64,000 nt of DNA, from contig JAFSBZ010000035.1 of assembly GCA_017437005.1 (NCBI GenBank), positions 20,017 through 84,016 of the forward strand, in the 5' to 3' direction. Source of the stretch: Clostridia bacterium. Its GTDB lineage: Bacteria; Bacillota; Clostridia; Oscillospirales; Acutalibacteraceae. The notes beneath the pieces were generated by a model, which had not been told where the DNA came from, did not search any database, and was given only the letters and a program-made list of their open reading frames with translations. The stretch's first letter is position 1. Every line of letters begins with the position of its first letter. Positions 24,945 to 37,189 of the stretch are shown piece after piece. The position numbers and the translations under genes are program-made.

Positions 24945-24993
24945 AAATTTAAAAGCACTTGTTACAAGTATGTGGCAAGTGCTTTTAAATTTT
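24945..24993. terminator. Terminator after the sigma-factor gene
   Basis: A perfect 17-bp stem (24945-24961 with 24977-24993), AAATTTAAAAGCACTTG and its complement, with A/T runs on both sides. Confidence 0.85.
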
Positions 24994-25069
24994 AAAAATC
25001 TTCGTAATTTTTTGTGTAATTTTCGTCTTTATTAATGTAAGGATAAATCAACAGGCAAATGCTGTGACG

Positions 25070-25132
25070 ATTTACAAGGACATATTTCACTGTCCTATGC
25101 CTGTAGATATGTCAAAATAAATGAATTATTAT
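25070..25132 (+). promoter_or_regulatory. Upstream region of the Mor-type gene with shared motif
   Basis: ATTTACAAGGACA (25070-25082) is identical to the motif before the sigma-factor gene. It is followed by an inverted repeat GGACA-N8-TGTCC (25078-25095). A TATTAT box lies at 25127-25132 without a good -35 sequence, as expected for an activator-dependent promoter. Confidence 0.55.
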
Positions 25133-25167
25133 ATAAAGAAAGGTTGAATTACGGGGTGAGATTTGGT

Positions 25168-25431
25168 TTGCAGTTAAAGGCAGAAAAAGAATATATAAAC
25201 GGTATATATAAAAAATTTGCAGATTTAATAGGTGTTGACAACGCAAAACTTATTTTTAAGGAATGCCGCGGTCAGCAGATAACCTTTCCTGTAGAATTTT
25301 ACAGCAAGCAGTACATATATGCTCAAATTATAGAGGAATATGACGGAACTAATTTGAAACAGCTTGCATCTAAATATGGCTATAGCGAGCGTACAGTAAG
25401 ACGAATTTTGAAAGATGAAATCTATAAATAA
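25168..25431 (+). CDS. Mor-family transcription activator
   Basis: An 88-residue DNA-binding protein resembling the C-terminal part of the Mor/Mga middle-gene activators of phage Mu. It has KKFADLIGVDNAKLIFKECR, the strand GQQITFPVEF and the helix-turn-helix LKQLASKYGYSERTVRRILK. I use the TTG at 25168 because GGGGTGAG is seven bases upstream; a longer TTG start at 25144 is possible. The collagen-like gene starts 16 bases after its stop, so they form an operon. It likely controls that surface protein, perhaps by binding GGACA-N8-TGTCC in its own promoter. No phage genes are near. Confidence 0.78.
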   Translation: MQLKAEKEYINGIYKKFADLIGVDNAKLIFKECRGQQITFPVEFYSKQYIYAQIIEEYDGTNLKQLASKYGYSERTVRRILKDEIYK

Positions 25432-25447
25432 AATTAGGGTGGTTAAT

Positions 25448-29845
<4,398 letters not shown>

Positions 29846-29911
29846 ATTTGCTATATAAATCACGCAAGAACACAGGGGACGGTGTTCTCTGATTGACGAG
29901 TAAAATGCAGT

Positions 29912-29940
29912 AAAGCGCGGAATATTCCGCGCTTTGTTTA
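29912..29940 (+). terminator. Terminator of the collagen-like gene
   Basis: A perfect palindrome AAAGCGCGGAATATTCCGCGCTTT, then GTTTA. An imperfect palindrome GAACAC...GTGTTC (29868-29887) lies just before it. Confidence 0.7.
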
Positions 29941-29969
29941 TAGGGGATTGAATTTTCCTACATTTTAAT

Positions 29970-30147
29970 CACGGCGAAGCCGTGGATGTAACCAATGCGA
30001 AGCATTGTATGTAATTGCAACGCAAGTTGCGTATGTAATCAAGCCACAGAGAGAACATACAAGACTGTCGTCTTGATGACATACAGTTTGCAAAGCAAAC
30101 TGATTACATTCCGCTAACGCGGATTACATACCAAGCCTTTGGCTTGG
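29970..30147. repeat. Palindrome-array repeat element 3 (GTATGTAAT linkers)
   Basis: Palindromes at 29970-29984 (CACGGCGAAGCCGTG), 29993-30007 (CAATGCGAAGCATTG), 30017-30030 (GCAACGCAAGTTGC), 30061-30074 (AAGACTGTCGTCTT), 30084-30102 (CAGTTTGC/GCAAACTG), 30111-30122 (CCGCTAACGCGG) and 30131-30147 (CCAAGCCTTTGGCTTGG). Left linkers read G(T)ATGTAAT; right linkers read GATTACATA, the reverse complement. The flip occurs around 30041-30060. No gene is seen between 29846 and the tRNA. Confidence 0.8.
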
Positions 30148-30152
30148 ATAAA

Positions 30153-30184
30153 AAACAAGACAGTCCGAAGACTGCCTTGTTTTT
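30153..30184 (-). terminator. Terminator of tRNA-Ala
   Basis: On the minus strand AACAAGGCAGTC, loop TTCG, GACTGTCTTGTTTTTTAT directly follows the tRNA CCA end. Confidence 0.85.
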
Positions 30185-30260
<76 letters not shown>

Positions 30261-30378
30261 GAATATTAAGTAATAGGTAAGAGGTAATAGTGAAGAATTA
30301 TTTGTAATATTATAGTATCATATATGCTTTTGAAAATCAAGAGTACAATAAAAATTTGCTAAAACACTTACTTTTTTA

Positions 30379-30407
30379 TTGACTTTTTTATTAGTTTGAG
30401 TTATAAT
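30379..30407 (+). promoter_or_regulatory. Promoter of the rpmH-rnpA cluster
   Basis: TTGACT (30379-30384), 17 bases, TATAAT (30402-30407). Confidence 0.8.
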
Positions 30408-30487
30408 CCATAATTACAAGGGGTATTTTGCCCAAACAAAATTTTGATATATGTATATTTATGTCTCGGACAAGGAGGTTAGCAATA

Positions 30488-30622
30488 ATGAAAAGAACTT
30501 ATCAGCCTAAGAAATTACATCGTAAAAAAGAGCATGGTTTCCTTAAAAGAATGGCTACAGCCAATGGTCGTAAAGTTTTGGCTCGCCGTAGAGCAAAGGG
30601 AAGAAAGCAGTTATCTTACTAA
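30488..30622 (+). CDS. rpmH: Ribosomal protein bL34
   Basis: A 44-residue basic ribosomal protein of the large subunit with the full family pattern: [47 protein letters not shown] lies nine bases before the ATG at 30488; an upstream in-frame ATG (30428) would add a non-conserved extension and is rejected. It is followed by a small hairpin and then rnpA, yidD, yidC and jag, the classical order. Confidence 0.97.
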   Translation: MKRTYQPKKLHRKKEHGFLKRMATANGRKVLARRRAKGRKQLSY

Positions 30623-30626
30623 AGAA

Positions 30627-30650
30627 AAAGCCACTTCCATGTGGCTTTTA
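30627..30650 (+). terminator. Weak hairpin between rpmH and rnpA
   Basis: AAAGCCAC, loop TTCCAT, GTGGCTTT, then TACTTTTA. It probably lowers read-through so that rpmH is expressed more than rnpA. Confidence 0.6.
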
Positions 30651-30671
30651 CTTTTATGTATTGGTGAGATT

Positions 30672-31010
30672 ATGAGAGCTTACGCAAAACTAAAACAAAA
30701 TTGGGAATTTCATCGCGCATACAAACGCGGAGTGTCTTGCGTATCACCTGAATTTGTTCTTTATATATGTAAGGGCAAAAAGGGCGAATTACGTCTTGGC
30801 ATTACCGCGGGCAAAAAGATTGGTACTGCGGTAAGCCGCAATCGCGCAAAGCGCGTTATAACAGCGGCATTCGATATGTGTGCGCCACACATTCCCGAAG
30901 GGCACGACTGCGTTGTTGTTGCCCGCACAAGAATTTTAGACACAAAGAGTAATATAGTTGCCGCAAATATTGAGCGACATCTTAAAAAAGCAAATTTATG
31001 GGTAGAGTAA
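30672..31010 (+). CDS. rnpA: Ribonuclease P protein component
   Basis: A 112-residue basic protein, the protein partner of RNase P RNA in tRNA 5' maturation. It has the N-terminal helix and strand (FHRAYKRGVSCVSPEFVLY), the signature RLGITAGKKIGTAVSRNRAKR, and DCVVVARTR. The ATG at 30672 follows TTGGTGAG; an ATG at 30534 inside rpmH is rejected. yidD overlaps its last 13 bases. The RNase P RNA gene is not in the window. Confidence 0.95.
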   Translation: MRAYAKLKQNWEFHRAYKRGVSCVSPEFVLYICKGKKGELRLGITAGKKIGTAVSRNRAKRVITAAFDMCAPHIPEGHDCVVVARTRILDTKSNIVAANIERHLKKANLWVE

Positions 31011-31243
31011 AAAATCCCATAAGCCGTTTTTTAATATGGCTTATAAAAATCTACAAAAAACACATTTCACCTCATAAAATTCCTTGCTGCCGTTTTACGC
31101 CCAGTTGCTCGGCTTATGCGGTAGAGGCTATCACCGTACACGGCGCATTTAAGGGTTTGTTTTTGAGTATTAAAAGGGTTTTGAGGTGCAATCCACTATG
31201 CAAGGGCGGGTATGACCCCGTTCCACCAAAAAAAGAAAAATAA
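30998..31243 (+). CDS. yidD: Membrane protein insertion efficiency factor YidD
   Basis: An 81-residue protein with an amphipathic N-terminus (FLIWLIKIYKKHISPHK) and the conserved CCRFTPSCSAYAVEAI and RCNPLCKGGYDPVP segments. It assists YidC at the membrane. It overlaps rnpA by 13 bases and precedes yidC, as in most bacteria. Confidence 0.95.
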   Translation: MGRVKNPISRFLIWLIKIYKKHISPHKIPCCRFTPSCSAYAVEAITVHGAFKGLFLSIKRVLRCNPLCKGGYDPVPPKKEK

Positions 31244-31269
31244 ATACGCAAGCAGAAAGGTGTTAGATT

Positions 31270-32373
31270 ATGCAAGCACTTTTTAATATTATAAATATAC
31301 CGCTTGGCTATGTTCTGCGTTTTTTGGCTGACATTTTAAGTAATGATTTTGCCGCAGCGGTTGCAGTTTTTACACTGCTTATCAACGTTATAATGATACC
31401 ACTTAGTATCAAAAGTCAAAAATCCTCGGTTGCACAAATGCGCATAAAGCCTAAAATGGACGAATTGCGTAAGCGCTATGGCGATGACCGTCAAAAAATG
31501 GCGCAGGCACAGCAAGAGCTTTACCAGCAAGAAGGCGTTTCTATGTCGGGCGGTTGCTTGCCTATGTTGTTCCGTATGCTTATAATGTTAAGCATTTACT
31601 GGCTTATCTTGTCTCCGCTTACCTATATGGCAGGCGTAGCAAAGGATGACGTTACAACTGTTAGTACAGCAATTACCGAAACAATGAATGAATACAAAAA
31701 GGTTGCCGACGACAAAAAAGCTGATGAAGCGGACAAAAAAGCCGCTCAAGAAAAGTATGATGAACTTTCTAAAAAATTAAGTGAGGTTGGTTGGTCTGCA
31801 AAAAGCAATAATGCCGACCTTATGATTACTAACATTATAAGAAGTAATCCTGACGTTCTTAAGGAAGTTTTATCTGAAGAAAAGTATAAAGATATTGAAG
31901 ATGAACTTAATACCATTATTGAAAAAGACAAAAAGGTTGGTATAAACTATCTTTTGTTTGGTAATGAACAGCTTAACCTTACCCAAACACCAACATTTTC
32001 ATTTAATATTTTTAATGATTTTCAGCTTCTATGGCTTATACCAATCGGTGCGTTTGCAGCACAAATTCTTACAAGTCTTATTTCAACGCGCGTTAACAAA
32101 ATCAACAATCCCGATGCTCCATCTATGATGGGTATGATGCTTACGATGCCTCTATTTTCTTTAGTTATAGGTTTTACACTTCCTGCAGGCGTTGGTTTTT
32201 ACTGGATATGCTCATCACTTATAGGCGGTCTTATTCAATCGGGCGTACAGCTTTGGTATGGACCACACAAGTTACTTGCGCGTGAGCGTGCAAAGGAGCT
32301 TGCTACACAATGCGATTTTGAAGCAAAGCAGCTTAACAAATTTAACAATTCAGAGTCAGTAAACGAAGACTAA
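31270..32373 (+). CDS. yidC: YidC/Oxa1-family membrane protein insertase
   Basis: A 367-residue membrane insertase. It opens with a membrane segment (IPLGYVLRFLADIL), then VAVFTLLINVIMIPLSIKSQ with the cytoplasmic hairpin (MRIKPKMDELRKRYGDDRQK). A hydrophilic insert at about 125-225 (Lys/Asp/Glu-rich) is longer than in SpoIIIJ of Bacillus. Membrane segments resume to about 335. There is no lipoprotein Cys at the N-terminus, unlike Bacillus YidC1. The gene sits in the rpmH-jag cluster with AGAAAGGTG upstream. Confidence 0.93.
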   Translation: MQALFNIINIPLGYVLRFLADILSNDFAAAVAVFTLLINVIMIPLSIKSQKSSVAQMRIKPKMDELRKRYGDDRQKMAQAQQELYQQEGVSMSGGCLPMLFRMLIMLSIYWLILSPLTYMAGVAKDDVTTVSTAITETMNEYKKVADDKKADEADKKAAQEKYDELSKKLSEVGWSAKSNNADLMITNIIRSNPDVLKEVLSEEKYKDIEDELNTIIEKDKKVGINYLLFGNEQLNLTQTPTFSFNIFNDFQLLWLIPIGAFAAQILTSLISTRVNKINNPDAPSMMGMMLTMPLFSLVIGFTLPAGVGFYWICSSLIGGLIQSGVQLWYGPHKLLARERAKELATQCDFEAKQLNKFNNSESVNED

Positions 32374-32390
32374 TTTAAGGAGGATTTCCC

Positions 32391-33326
32391 TTGATTAAGG
32401 AAGCAATCGGCTTCGGCGCTACAGTTGACGAAGCAAAGGAAGACGCCATATTAAAGCTTGGCGCAAAAATAGAAGAAGACGTACAATTTGAAATAATTTC
32501 ATTACCTAAAAAGAAGGTTTTGGGACTCTTTGGTGGCGCGCAGGCCGAGGTTAAGGCATATGTAGAGCGCCCCGATAAGCCGGCTAAAAAGAATAACAAG
32601 CCTGCAAAAAAGGCAGAAAATAATACAAAGTCCGAAAAGAAAGAAAAACCACAAAAGCAAGAAGTTAAAAAGACAGAACCAAAGGTTGAAAAACCCGAGG
32701 TAGAAACCGTTGACCAGTCGCAAATTGACGTTAATTCTCCAACAGGTAAGGCGATAGCATATTTGAATGCAATTCTTAAATGCCTTGGTTGTGTAAATGT
32801 TGAAATTAAAGCTGCTGTTTACGAAAATAGCGCGCTTATTGTTCTTGAAGGCGAAGGCTTGGGCGTTGTAATAGGTCATCGTGGCGAAACACTTGACGCA
32901 CTGCAGCATCTTGTAAGTCTTGCGGCAAACAATTCGGGCGGATACTTTAAGGTAACGCTTAATATCGGTGATTATCGCGAAAAGCGTGAGCAAACATTGG
33001 TGTCATTGGCTAATCGTGTTGCTAATCAGGTTAAATCAAATTCACGTAATCGCGCGCTTGAACCAATGAGCGCTTACGAGCGTCGTATTATTCATACCGC
33101 GGTTCAGGAAATTGAGGGCGTATGCTCAGCATCAATTGGCGAGGGTAAAAACCGTCGCGTAGTAATTTTCCCTGAAGGCGGCACACCCAATATGCCACGT
33201 CGCGATAATAACCGTCGCAGAAATGACAGGGGTCGCAAGCCTTCAAACACCGTGGCAAGCGCTCCAACCCGTGAGCCAAAGCGTGATACCGATATACCGC
33301 TTTACGGAAAAATTACAAAAGAATAA
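32391..33326 (+). CDS. jag: RNA-binding protein Jag/KhpB
   Basis: A 311-residue protein with three parts: Jag_N (about 1-52, IGFGATVDEAKEDAILKLG, KKKVLGLFGGAQAEV), a Lys/Glu-rich linker (about 60-110), then KH (about 125-200, VIGHRGETLDALQHLVSLA) and R3H (about 205-270, SAYERRIIHTAVQEIEGVCS). It binds RNA and influences cell wall growth together with KhpA in other Firmicutes. The start is TTG at 32391 with AAGGAGG eight bases upstream. The expected next genes mnmE and mnmG are absent; a terminator-like hairpin follows. Confidence 0.93.
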   Translation: MIKEAIGFGATVDEAKEDAILKLGAKIEEDVQFEIISLPKKKVLGLFGGAQAEVKAYVERPDKPAKKNNKPAKKAENNTKSEKKEKPQKQEVKKTEPKVEKPEVETVDQSQIDVNSPTGKAIAYLNAILKCLGCVNVEIKAAVYENSALIVLEGEGLGVVIGHRGETLDALQHLVSLAANNSGGYFKVTLNIGDYREKREQTLVSLANRVANQVKSNSRNRALEPMSAYERRIIHTAVQEIEGVCSASIGEGKNRRVVIFPEGGTPNMPRRDNNRRRNDRGRKPSNTVASAPTREPKRDTDIPLYGKITKE

Positions 33327-33340
33327 AATTATAAACAACA

Positions 33341-33379
33341 ATCCTTTTGGGTATACTAATCCCGAAAGGATGTGTTTTT
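33341..33379 (+). terminator. Hairpin after jag that also contains the next gene's ribosome-binding site
   Basis: ATCCTTTTGGG pairs with CCCGAAAGGAT (33341-33351 with 33361-33371), followed by GTGTTTTTA. The 3' arm holds the AAAGGAT of the next gene, whose ATG is at 33380. Confidence 0.7.
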
Positions 33380-33814
33380 ATGGTAGAACAGGATACAGTG
33401 AAGCTTTTGCGTGAATGTGATGCGGGTATAAAGATGGGCGTTACATCTATTCACGATGTTTATGATCACGTTCGTTCGCAGAAAATGCGTGACTGCCTTA
33501 ACGCTTGCAAGGATGAACACGATACGCTGGATAAAGAGTTGCAAGAGCTATTAGGTAAGTATCACGACGAGGGTAAAAACCCAAATCCAATTGCAAAGGG
33601 TATGTCTTGGATGAAAACCAACGTAAAGCTTGGAATGGATAACTCTGATAACACAATTGCCGACCTTATGACTGACGGCTGCGATATGGGTATAAAATCA
33701 CTTAACCGCTATCTTAATCAGTACCAAGCGGCTGATGAAAAATCTAAAGATATATGCAAAAGGCTTATCAAATTAGAAGAAAAATTGCGCGTTCAGATGC
33801 AAGAATTTTTATAA
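33380..33814 (+). CDS. Ferritin-like/DUF2383-like helical protein of unknown function
   Basis: A 144-residue protein, almost wholly helical, with four predicted long helices: about 4-32, 36-62, 70-100 and 108-142. The pattern AGIKMGVTSIHDVYDHV, CKDEHDTLDKELQELL and DGCDMGIKSLNRYL recalls the DUF2383/ferritin-like group, but the usual di-iron Glu/His set is not convincingly complete. The function is unknown. The start at 33380 is set by AAAGGATG within the preceding hairpin. It has its own terminator. Confidence 0.72.
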   Translation: MVEQDTVKLLRECDAGIKMGVTSIHDVYDHVRSQKMRDCLNACKDEHDTLDKELQELLGKYHDEGKNPNPIAKGMSWMKTNVKLGMDNSDNTIADLMTDGCDMGIKSLNRYLNQYQAADEKSKDICKRLIKLEEKLRVQMQEFL

Positions 33815-33816
33815 CA

Positions 33817-33849
33817 AAAAGAACAGGAAATTTTGTTCCTGTTCTTTTC
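33817..33849 (+). terminator. Terminator after the ferritin-like gene
   Basis: AAAGAACAGGAA, loop ATTTTG, TTCCTGTTCTTTT. Confidence 0.85.
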
Positions 33850-33885
33850 ACATTTTATAGTCAATCATAATAAAATGGAAATAGA

Positions 33886-33914
33886 TTGAAATTGTTTATA
33901 ATATATGCTATAAT
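33886..33914 (+). promoter_or_regulatory. Promoter of the cysteine synthase gene
   Basis: TTGAAA (33886-33891), 17 bases, TATAAT (33909-33914), 37 bases before the ATG. Confidence 0.75.
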
Positions 33915-33950
33915 TCGCATATTCTATTATTTTATTAAGGATTTTGAGCT

Positions 33951-34880
33951 ATGATTTGTGACAACATTTTGCAGGCAATGGGCAATACGCCTATGATACG
34001 CCTTCACCATATGACAGGTCCCGACGATGCCGAAATACTCGTAAAGTTTGAGGGACTTAACGTTGGCGGTTCTATAAAAACAAGAACGGCATATAATATG
34101 ATTCTTGACGCGGAACAAAAAGGGCTTATCGGTAGTGATACCATTATTGTAGAGCCAACAAGCGGTAATCAGGGTATAGGTCTTGCACTTGTAGGCGCAG
34201 TTAAAGGCTATAAGGTTAAAATTATAATGCCCGATTCTGTCAGCGAGGAACGTCGTAAGCTTGTTCGCCATTACGGCGCCGAGGTTATACTTGTTCACGA
34301 TGCGGGCAATATCGGTCTTTGTATTGAAGAATGTTTGCAATTAGCACTTAAAATGAAGGCGGAAAATCCAAATGTATTTGTGCCACAACAGTTTGAAAAT
34401 CCTGCTAACCCCGACATACAACGTCGTGGCACCGCTAAAGAAATTTTAGATCAGGTAGGCGGCGAGATACACGGCTTTTGTTCGGGCATTGGTACCGGTG
34501 GTACAATTACGGGTATCGGTGAAGTGTTGAAAGAAGCTAATCCTAATATAAAAATTTGGGCAGTAGAGCCCGAGAATGCCGCTATTCTTTCGGGTGGTTC
34601 TATAGGTACACACGTTCAAATGGGTATTGGTGACGGTGTTATACCCGAAATACTTAATCAAGAAATTTATGACGGCGTTTGTATTGTAAAGGATGAAGAG
34701 GCAATAAGAGCCTCTAAAGATCTTGCCGCAAAAGAGGGAATTATGTGTGGTATAAGCAGCGGCACAAACGTGGCCGCCGCAATGCGTATGGCAAGACTTT
34801 TGGGTAAAGGGAAAACTGTGGTAACGGTGCTACCCGATACTGCCGAAAGATATTTTTCCACACCGTTATTTGATGAATAA
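33951..34880 (+). CDS. cysK: Cysteine synthase family (O-acetylserine sulfhydrylase)
   Basis: A 309-residue PLP enzyme of fold type II that makes cysteine from O-acetylserine and sulfide. It has MGNTPMIRL at the N-terminus, the PLP-lysine region NVGGSIKTRTAYNMI (the usual KDR is KTR here), the substrate loop EPTSGNQGIGLAL, the PLP-phosphate loop GIGTGGTITGIGEVL and GISSGTNVAAA. Threonine in place of Asp after the catalytic lysine is a mild departure. Related beta-replacement enzymes (for example cystathionine beta-synthase-like) cannot be fully ruled out. AAGGA lies upstream. It is a single-gene unit with promoter and terminator. Confidence 0.88.
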   Translation: MICDNILQAMGNTPMIRLHHMTGPDDAEILVKFEGLNVGGSIKTRTAYNMILDAEQKGLIGSDTIIVEPTSGNQGIGLALVGAVKGYKVKIIMPDSVSEERRKLVRHYGAEVILVHDAGNIGLCIEECLQLALKMKAENPNVFVPQQFENPANPDIQRRGTAKEILDQVGGEIHGFCSGIGTGGTITGIGEVLKEANPNIKIWAVEPENAAILSGGSIGTHVQMGIGDGVIPEILNQEIYDGVCIVKDEEAIRASKDLAAKEGIMCGISSGTNVAAAMRMARLLGKGKTVVTVLPDTAERYFSTPLFDE

Positions 34881-34883
34881 TAT

Positions 34884-34928
34884 AAAACGGTATCAACACA
34901 AAATAGTTGATACCGTTTTAGTTTTTTA
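34884..34928 (+). terminator. Terminator of cysK
   Basis: AAAACGGTATCAAC / GTTGATACCGTTTT, a perfect 14-bp stem, followed by AGTTTTTT. Confidence 0.88.
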
Positions 34929-34940
34929 TAAACTGTTTTA

Positions 34941-36047
34941 TTAATCTTTAAAAACCTTTTTAATAGCTTCTAAATATCCGTAACCGTTTACGTTATCGGG
35001 TAGTAGGTAACTGGTTTCGGTCCACTCGTTCCAACTGTTCACAGTTATTAGTGAAACACCTGTTTTATCAGCAAAGTCCTTTGCCTCGCGCAACGCTTTT
35101 TCAAAATTTTCGGGTGTGTTGTTTTTACATACACCCCAACTAAAATCTTTAAAGCGGGGGTTATTATCCCAACCAATTGATACATGTGGGTAATAGGGTA
35201 CGTCATAAGTTTTTGCTACTGTTTCCCACTCTTTTTTTACATCGGGTAAAATCTCAAGATAATCGCGGTCAATATAAGCAAAGTGAACAAACTGATAATG
35301 TGTAAGAGATGAAAAACCAAGCTCAGAAATTAGCTCGTTGGTGGTTTCAATTGTGTCGCCGTCAACACCTGATATATTCTCGCTTTTACCGTTCCAGCGT
35401 ACAAACTGAAAATGTACGCCGCCTAGCCCTTCTTTTTTACATTCATCATCAAGCCACTTCATAGCTTCACGAGCTTTTTCGATACTTCCAAAACCTTTTA
35501 CAAAGTTTTTAAGCTCGTAAATGCTTATAACCGGTTTGTTATCTATTTTATAGTAGTTTTCACATTTAAAATACTGGTCAATCCATCGGCGGCCAATTTT
35601 ATAAAACTGCTCTGTGGTAACATCACCGCGCCATATGGTATCCCACAGCTTGCCCGCATTTCTGCGATCCCAGGTGTAGTTTGCATTGTGGTTTGCCCAC
35701 ATAATGTAAAACTTTATATCTTTGCAGTTTTTAGCCTTCAAAAAACCGTCGTTTAAGCAGTTTTCTAAAAATGGACGGTCGTCATACCAGTACCAATCGT
35801 ATATAAAAACATTAACTCCGTGTGAAAGCGCTAAATTAATTTGCTGTTCCATAACGGTAGGGTCGGCTTCATTTTGAAAGCCTAAAAGCGGTTTTCTGTT
35901 CCATACGTAGCCGTTCTCTTTAACCTCGCCGCAAGCATCCCTTACAGTCTGCCACTCGCCGATGCCATCTTCCCAAAAGATTTTTGTTCGGGGTTCGTCG
36001 CCGGTATAAGCCGGCCATATATAAGCTGCAACGTCATATTTTTTCAT
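34941..36047 (-). CDS. Glycoside hydrolase family 99-like (WbsX-type) protein
   Basis: A 368-residue protein with the GH99-like barrel pattern: AAYIWPAYTGDEP at the start, GVNVFIYDWYWYDDRPF near 95, FYIMWANHNANYTWDRR near 130, KPVISIYELKNF near 182 and NSWNEWTETSYLLPD near 340. GH99 enzymes are endo-alpha-mannanases; the WbsX subgroup occurs in polysaccharide gene clusters. No signal peptide is present, so it acts inside the cell. It is downstream of manA on the same strand (69-base gap), which fits mannoside breakdown feeding mannose-6-phosphate isomerase. Activity is inferred from family only. Confidence 0.8.
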   Translation of the reverse strand: MKKYDVAAYIWPAYTGDEPRTKIFWEDGIGEWQTVRDACGEVKENGYVWNRKPLLGFQNEADPTVMEQQINLALSHGVNVFIYDWYWYDDRPFLENCLNDGFLKAKNCKDIKFYIMWANHNANYTWDRRNAGKLWDTIWRGDVTTEQFYKIGRRWIDQYFKCENYYKIDNKPVISIYELKNFVKGFGSIEKAREAMKWLDDECKKEGLGGVHFQFVRWNGKSENISGVDGDTIETTNELISELGFSSLTHYQFVHFAYIDRDYLEILPDVKKEWETVAKTYDVPYYPHVSIGWDNNPRFKDFSWGVCKNNTPENFEKALREAKDFADKTGVSLITVNSWNEWTETSYLLPDNVNGYGYLEAIKKVFKD

Positions 36048-36116
36048 AAATAATTTCTCCCGGTAATTTATAAAATAGTTAAACGGCGCTAATCTATTGC
36101 GACGTTTGAAATAAAA

Positions 36117-37073
36117 TTACATATGTGTATAAAGTATTTCAGCCGCACCACAAAGACTGATTTTAAGACCTGCAGGTAAAAATACACTATCACCTTTTTT
36201 TAGGCGCATCATACCGCCCGTGTACGAAAGGGAGGCTTCGCCGTTTAAAACAAGCAGAGATATAAAACTGTCGTTGTCATAAATACCAACGTTACCGTCA
36301 AGATTTATAAGCTCGGTATTAAAATACTCGCAAGAAGCAAGCTCGCGTACAGTACCAAATGGGTAAAGTGTAATATCGCCAACATTACCGTAAGGCTTTA
36401 CGGGTTTTTGGGTGTTAGTAACCTCAACGGCTTGTTTTATATGTAATTGACGCGGTTTTCCATCGGCGCCAAGTCTTCCGTAATCGGATACGCGATACGT
36501 GGTGTTAGAGTTTTGCTGAACCTCGGCTATAAGTATACCCTTACCAATAGCGTGCATTGTACCGGCTTCTATAAAGAATACGTCACCCTTTTTAACGGGG
36601 ACATAATTACATACAGGTGAGAGATTGTTGTTGTTGATTCGCTCTAAAAATTCGCCCTGAGTAATATTTTGATTAAATCCGTATATCAGTTGCGCGCCTT
36701 CATCACAGTCCACAACATACCACATTTCTGTTTTTCCGTATTCACCCTCGTGAAACATAGCATATTCGTCATCGGGGTGAACCTGAATAGAAAGTCGGTC
36801 TTTTGCATCAATAAGCTTTATAAGGATAGGAAAATAGCTAAAGTCTGCTGCCTTTTTGCCAAGAGCAGCTTTGCCCCAAGACTCAATTGCTTGTTGCAAG
36901 GTCATTCCCGCAAATTTACCGTTGCGTACAATACTGTCGCCGTCTTTGTGGCATGATAACATCCACGCCTCAGCAGCGATTTCGTTATCGCTTTCAAAGT
37001 TAAATTCTTCTATAAGACGTCTGCCACCCCATAAATAATCCTTTAAGGGTGCTTTAAGAAGTAATGGATACAT
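36117..37073 (-). CDS. manA: Mannose-6-phosphate isomerase, class I
   Basis: A 318-residue zinc-dependent isomerase of the short Firmicute type. Motifs: APLKDYLWGGRRL, the metal-binding QVHPDDEYA (near 98), EMWYVVDCDEGA and KGDVFFIEAGTMHAIGKG (near 160), and YRVSDYGR. It interconverts mannose-6-phosphate and fructose-6-phosphate. I place the start at the ATG at 37073, six bases after AGGAGGCC; an upstream ATG at 37142 would add 23 unsupported residues. It is transcribed together with, and ahead of, the GH99-like gene. Confidence 0.92.
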   Translation of the reverse strand: MYPLLLKAPLKDYLWGGRRLIEEFNFESDNEIAAEAWMLSCHKDGDSIVRNGKFAGMTLQQAIESWGKAALGKKAADFSYFPILIKLIDAKDRLSIQVHPDDEYAMFHEGEYGKTEMWYVVDCDEGAQLIYGFNQNITQGEFLERINNNNLSPVCNYVPVKKGDVFFIEAGTMHAIGKGILIAEVQQNSNTTYRVSDYGRLGADGKPRQLHIKQAVEVTNTQKPVKPYGNVGDITLYPFGTVRELASCEYFNTELINLDGNVGIYDNDSFISLLVLNGEASLSYTGGMMRLKKGDSVFLPAGLKISLCGAAEILYTHM

Positions 37074-37189
37074 ATAATTAGGCCTCCTATCCAAAATAAA
37101 CATCTTTTTTATAATTATAACACCATATCTCAACATCTTCAAGTTAATATTAAAAATTATGTCGAAAAAATTAAAATTGTACCGTAAAT

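Noticed and set aside
29868-29887. Transposase remnant at GAACACAGGGGACGGTGTTC
   Set aside because: The word resembles sequences near REP-type transposase genes, but no transposase frame is present, so it is noted only as a small palindrome.
29970-30147. CRISPR array or tRNA-like cluster
   Set aside because: Same reason as for the element at 8540; the only RNA gene here is the tRNA-Ala that follows.
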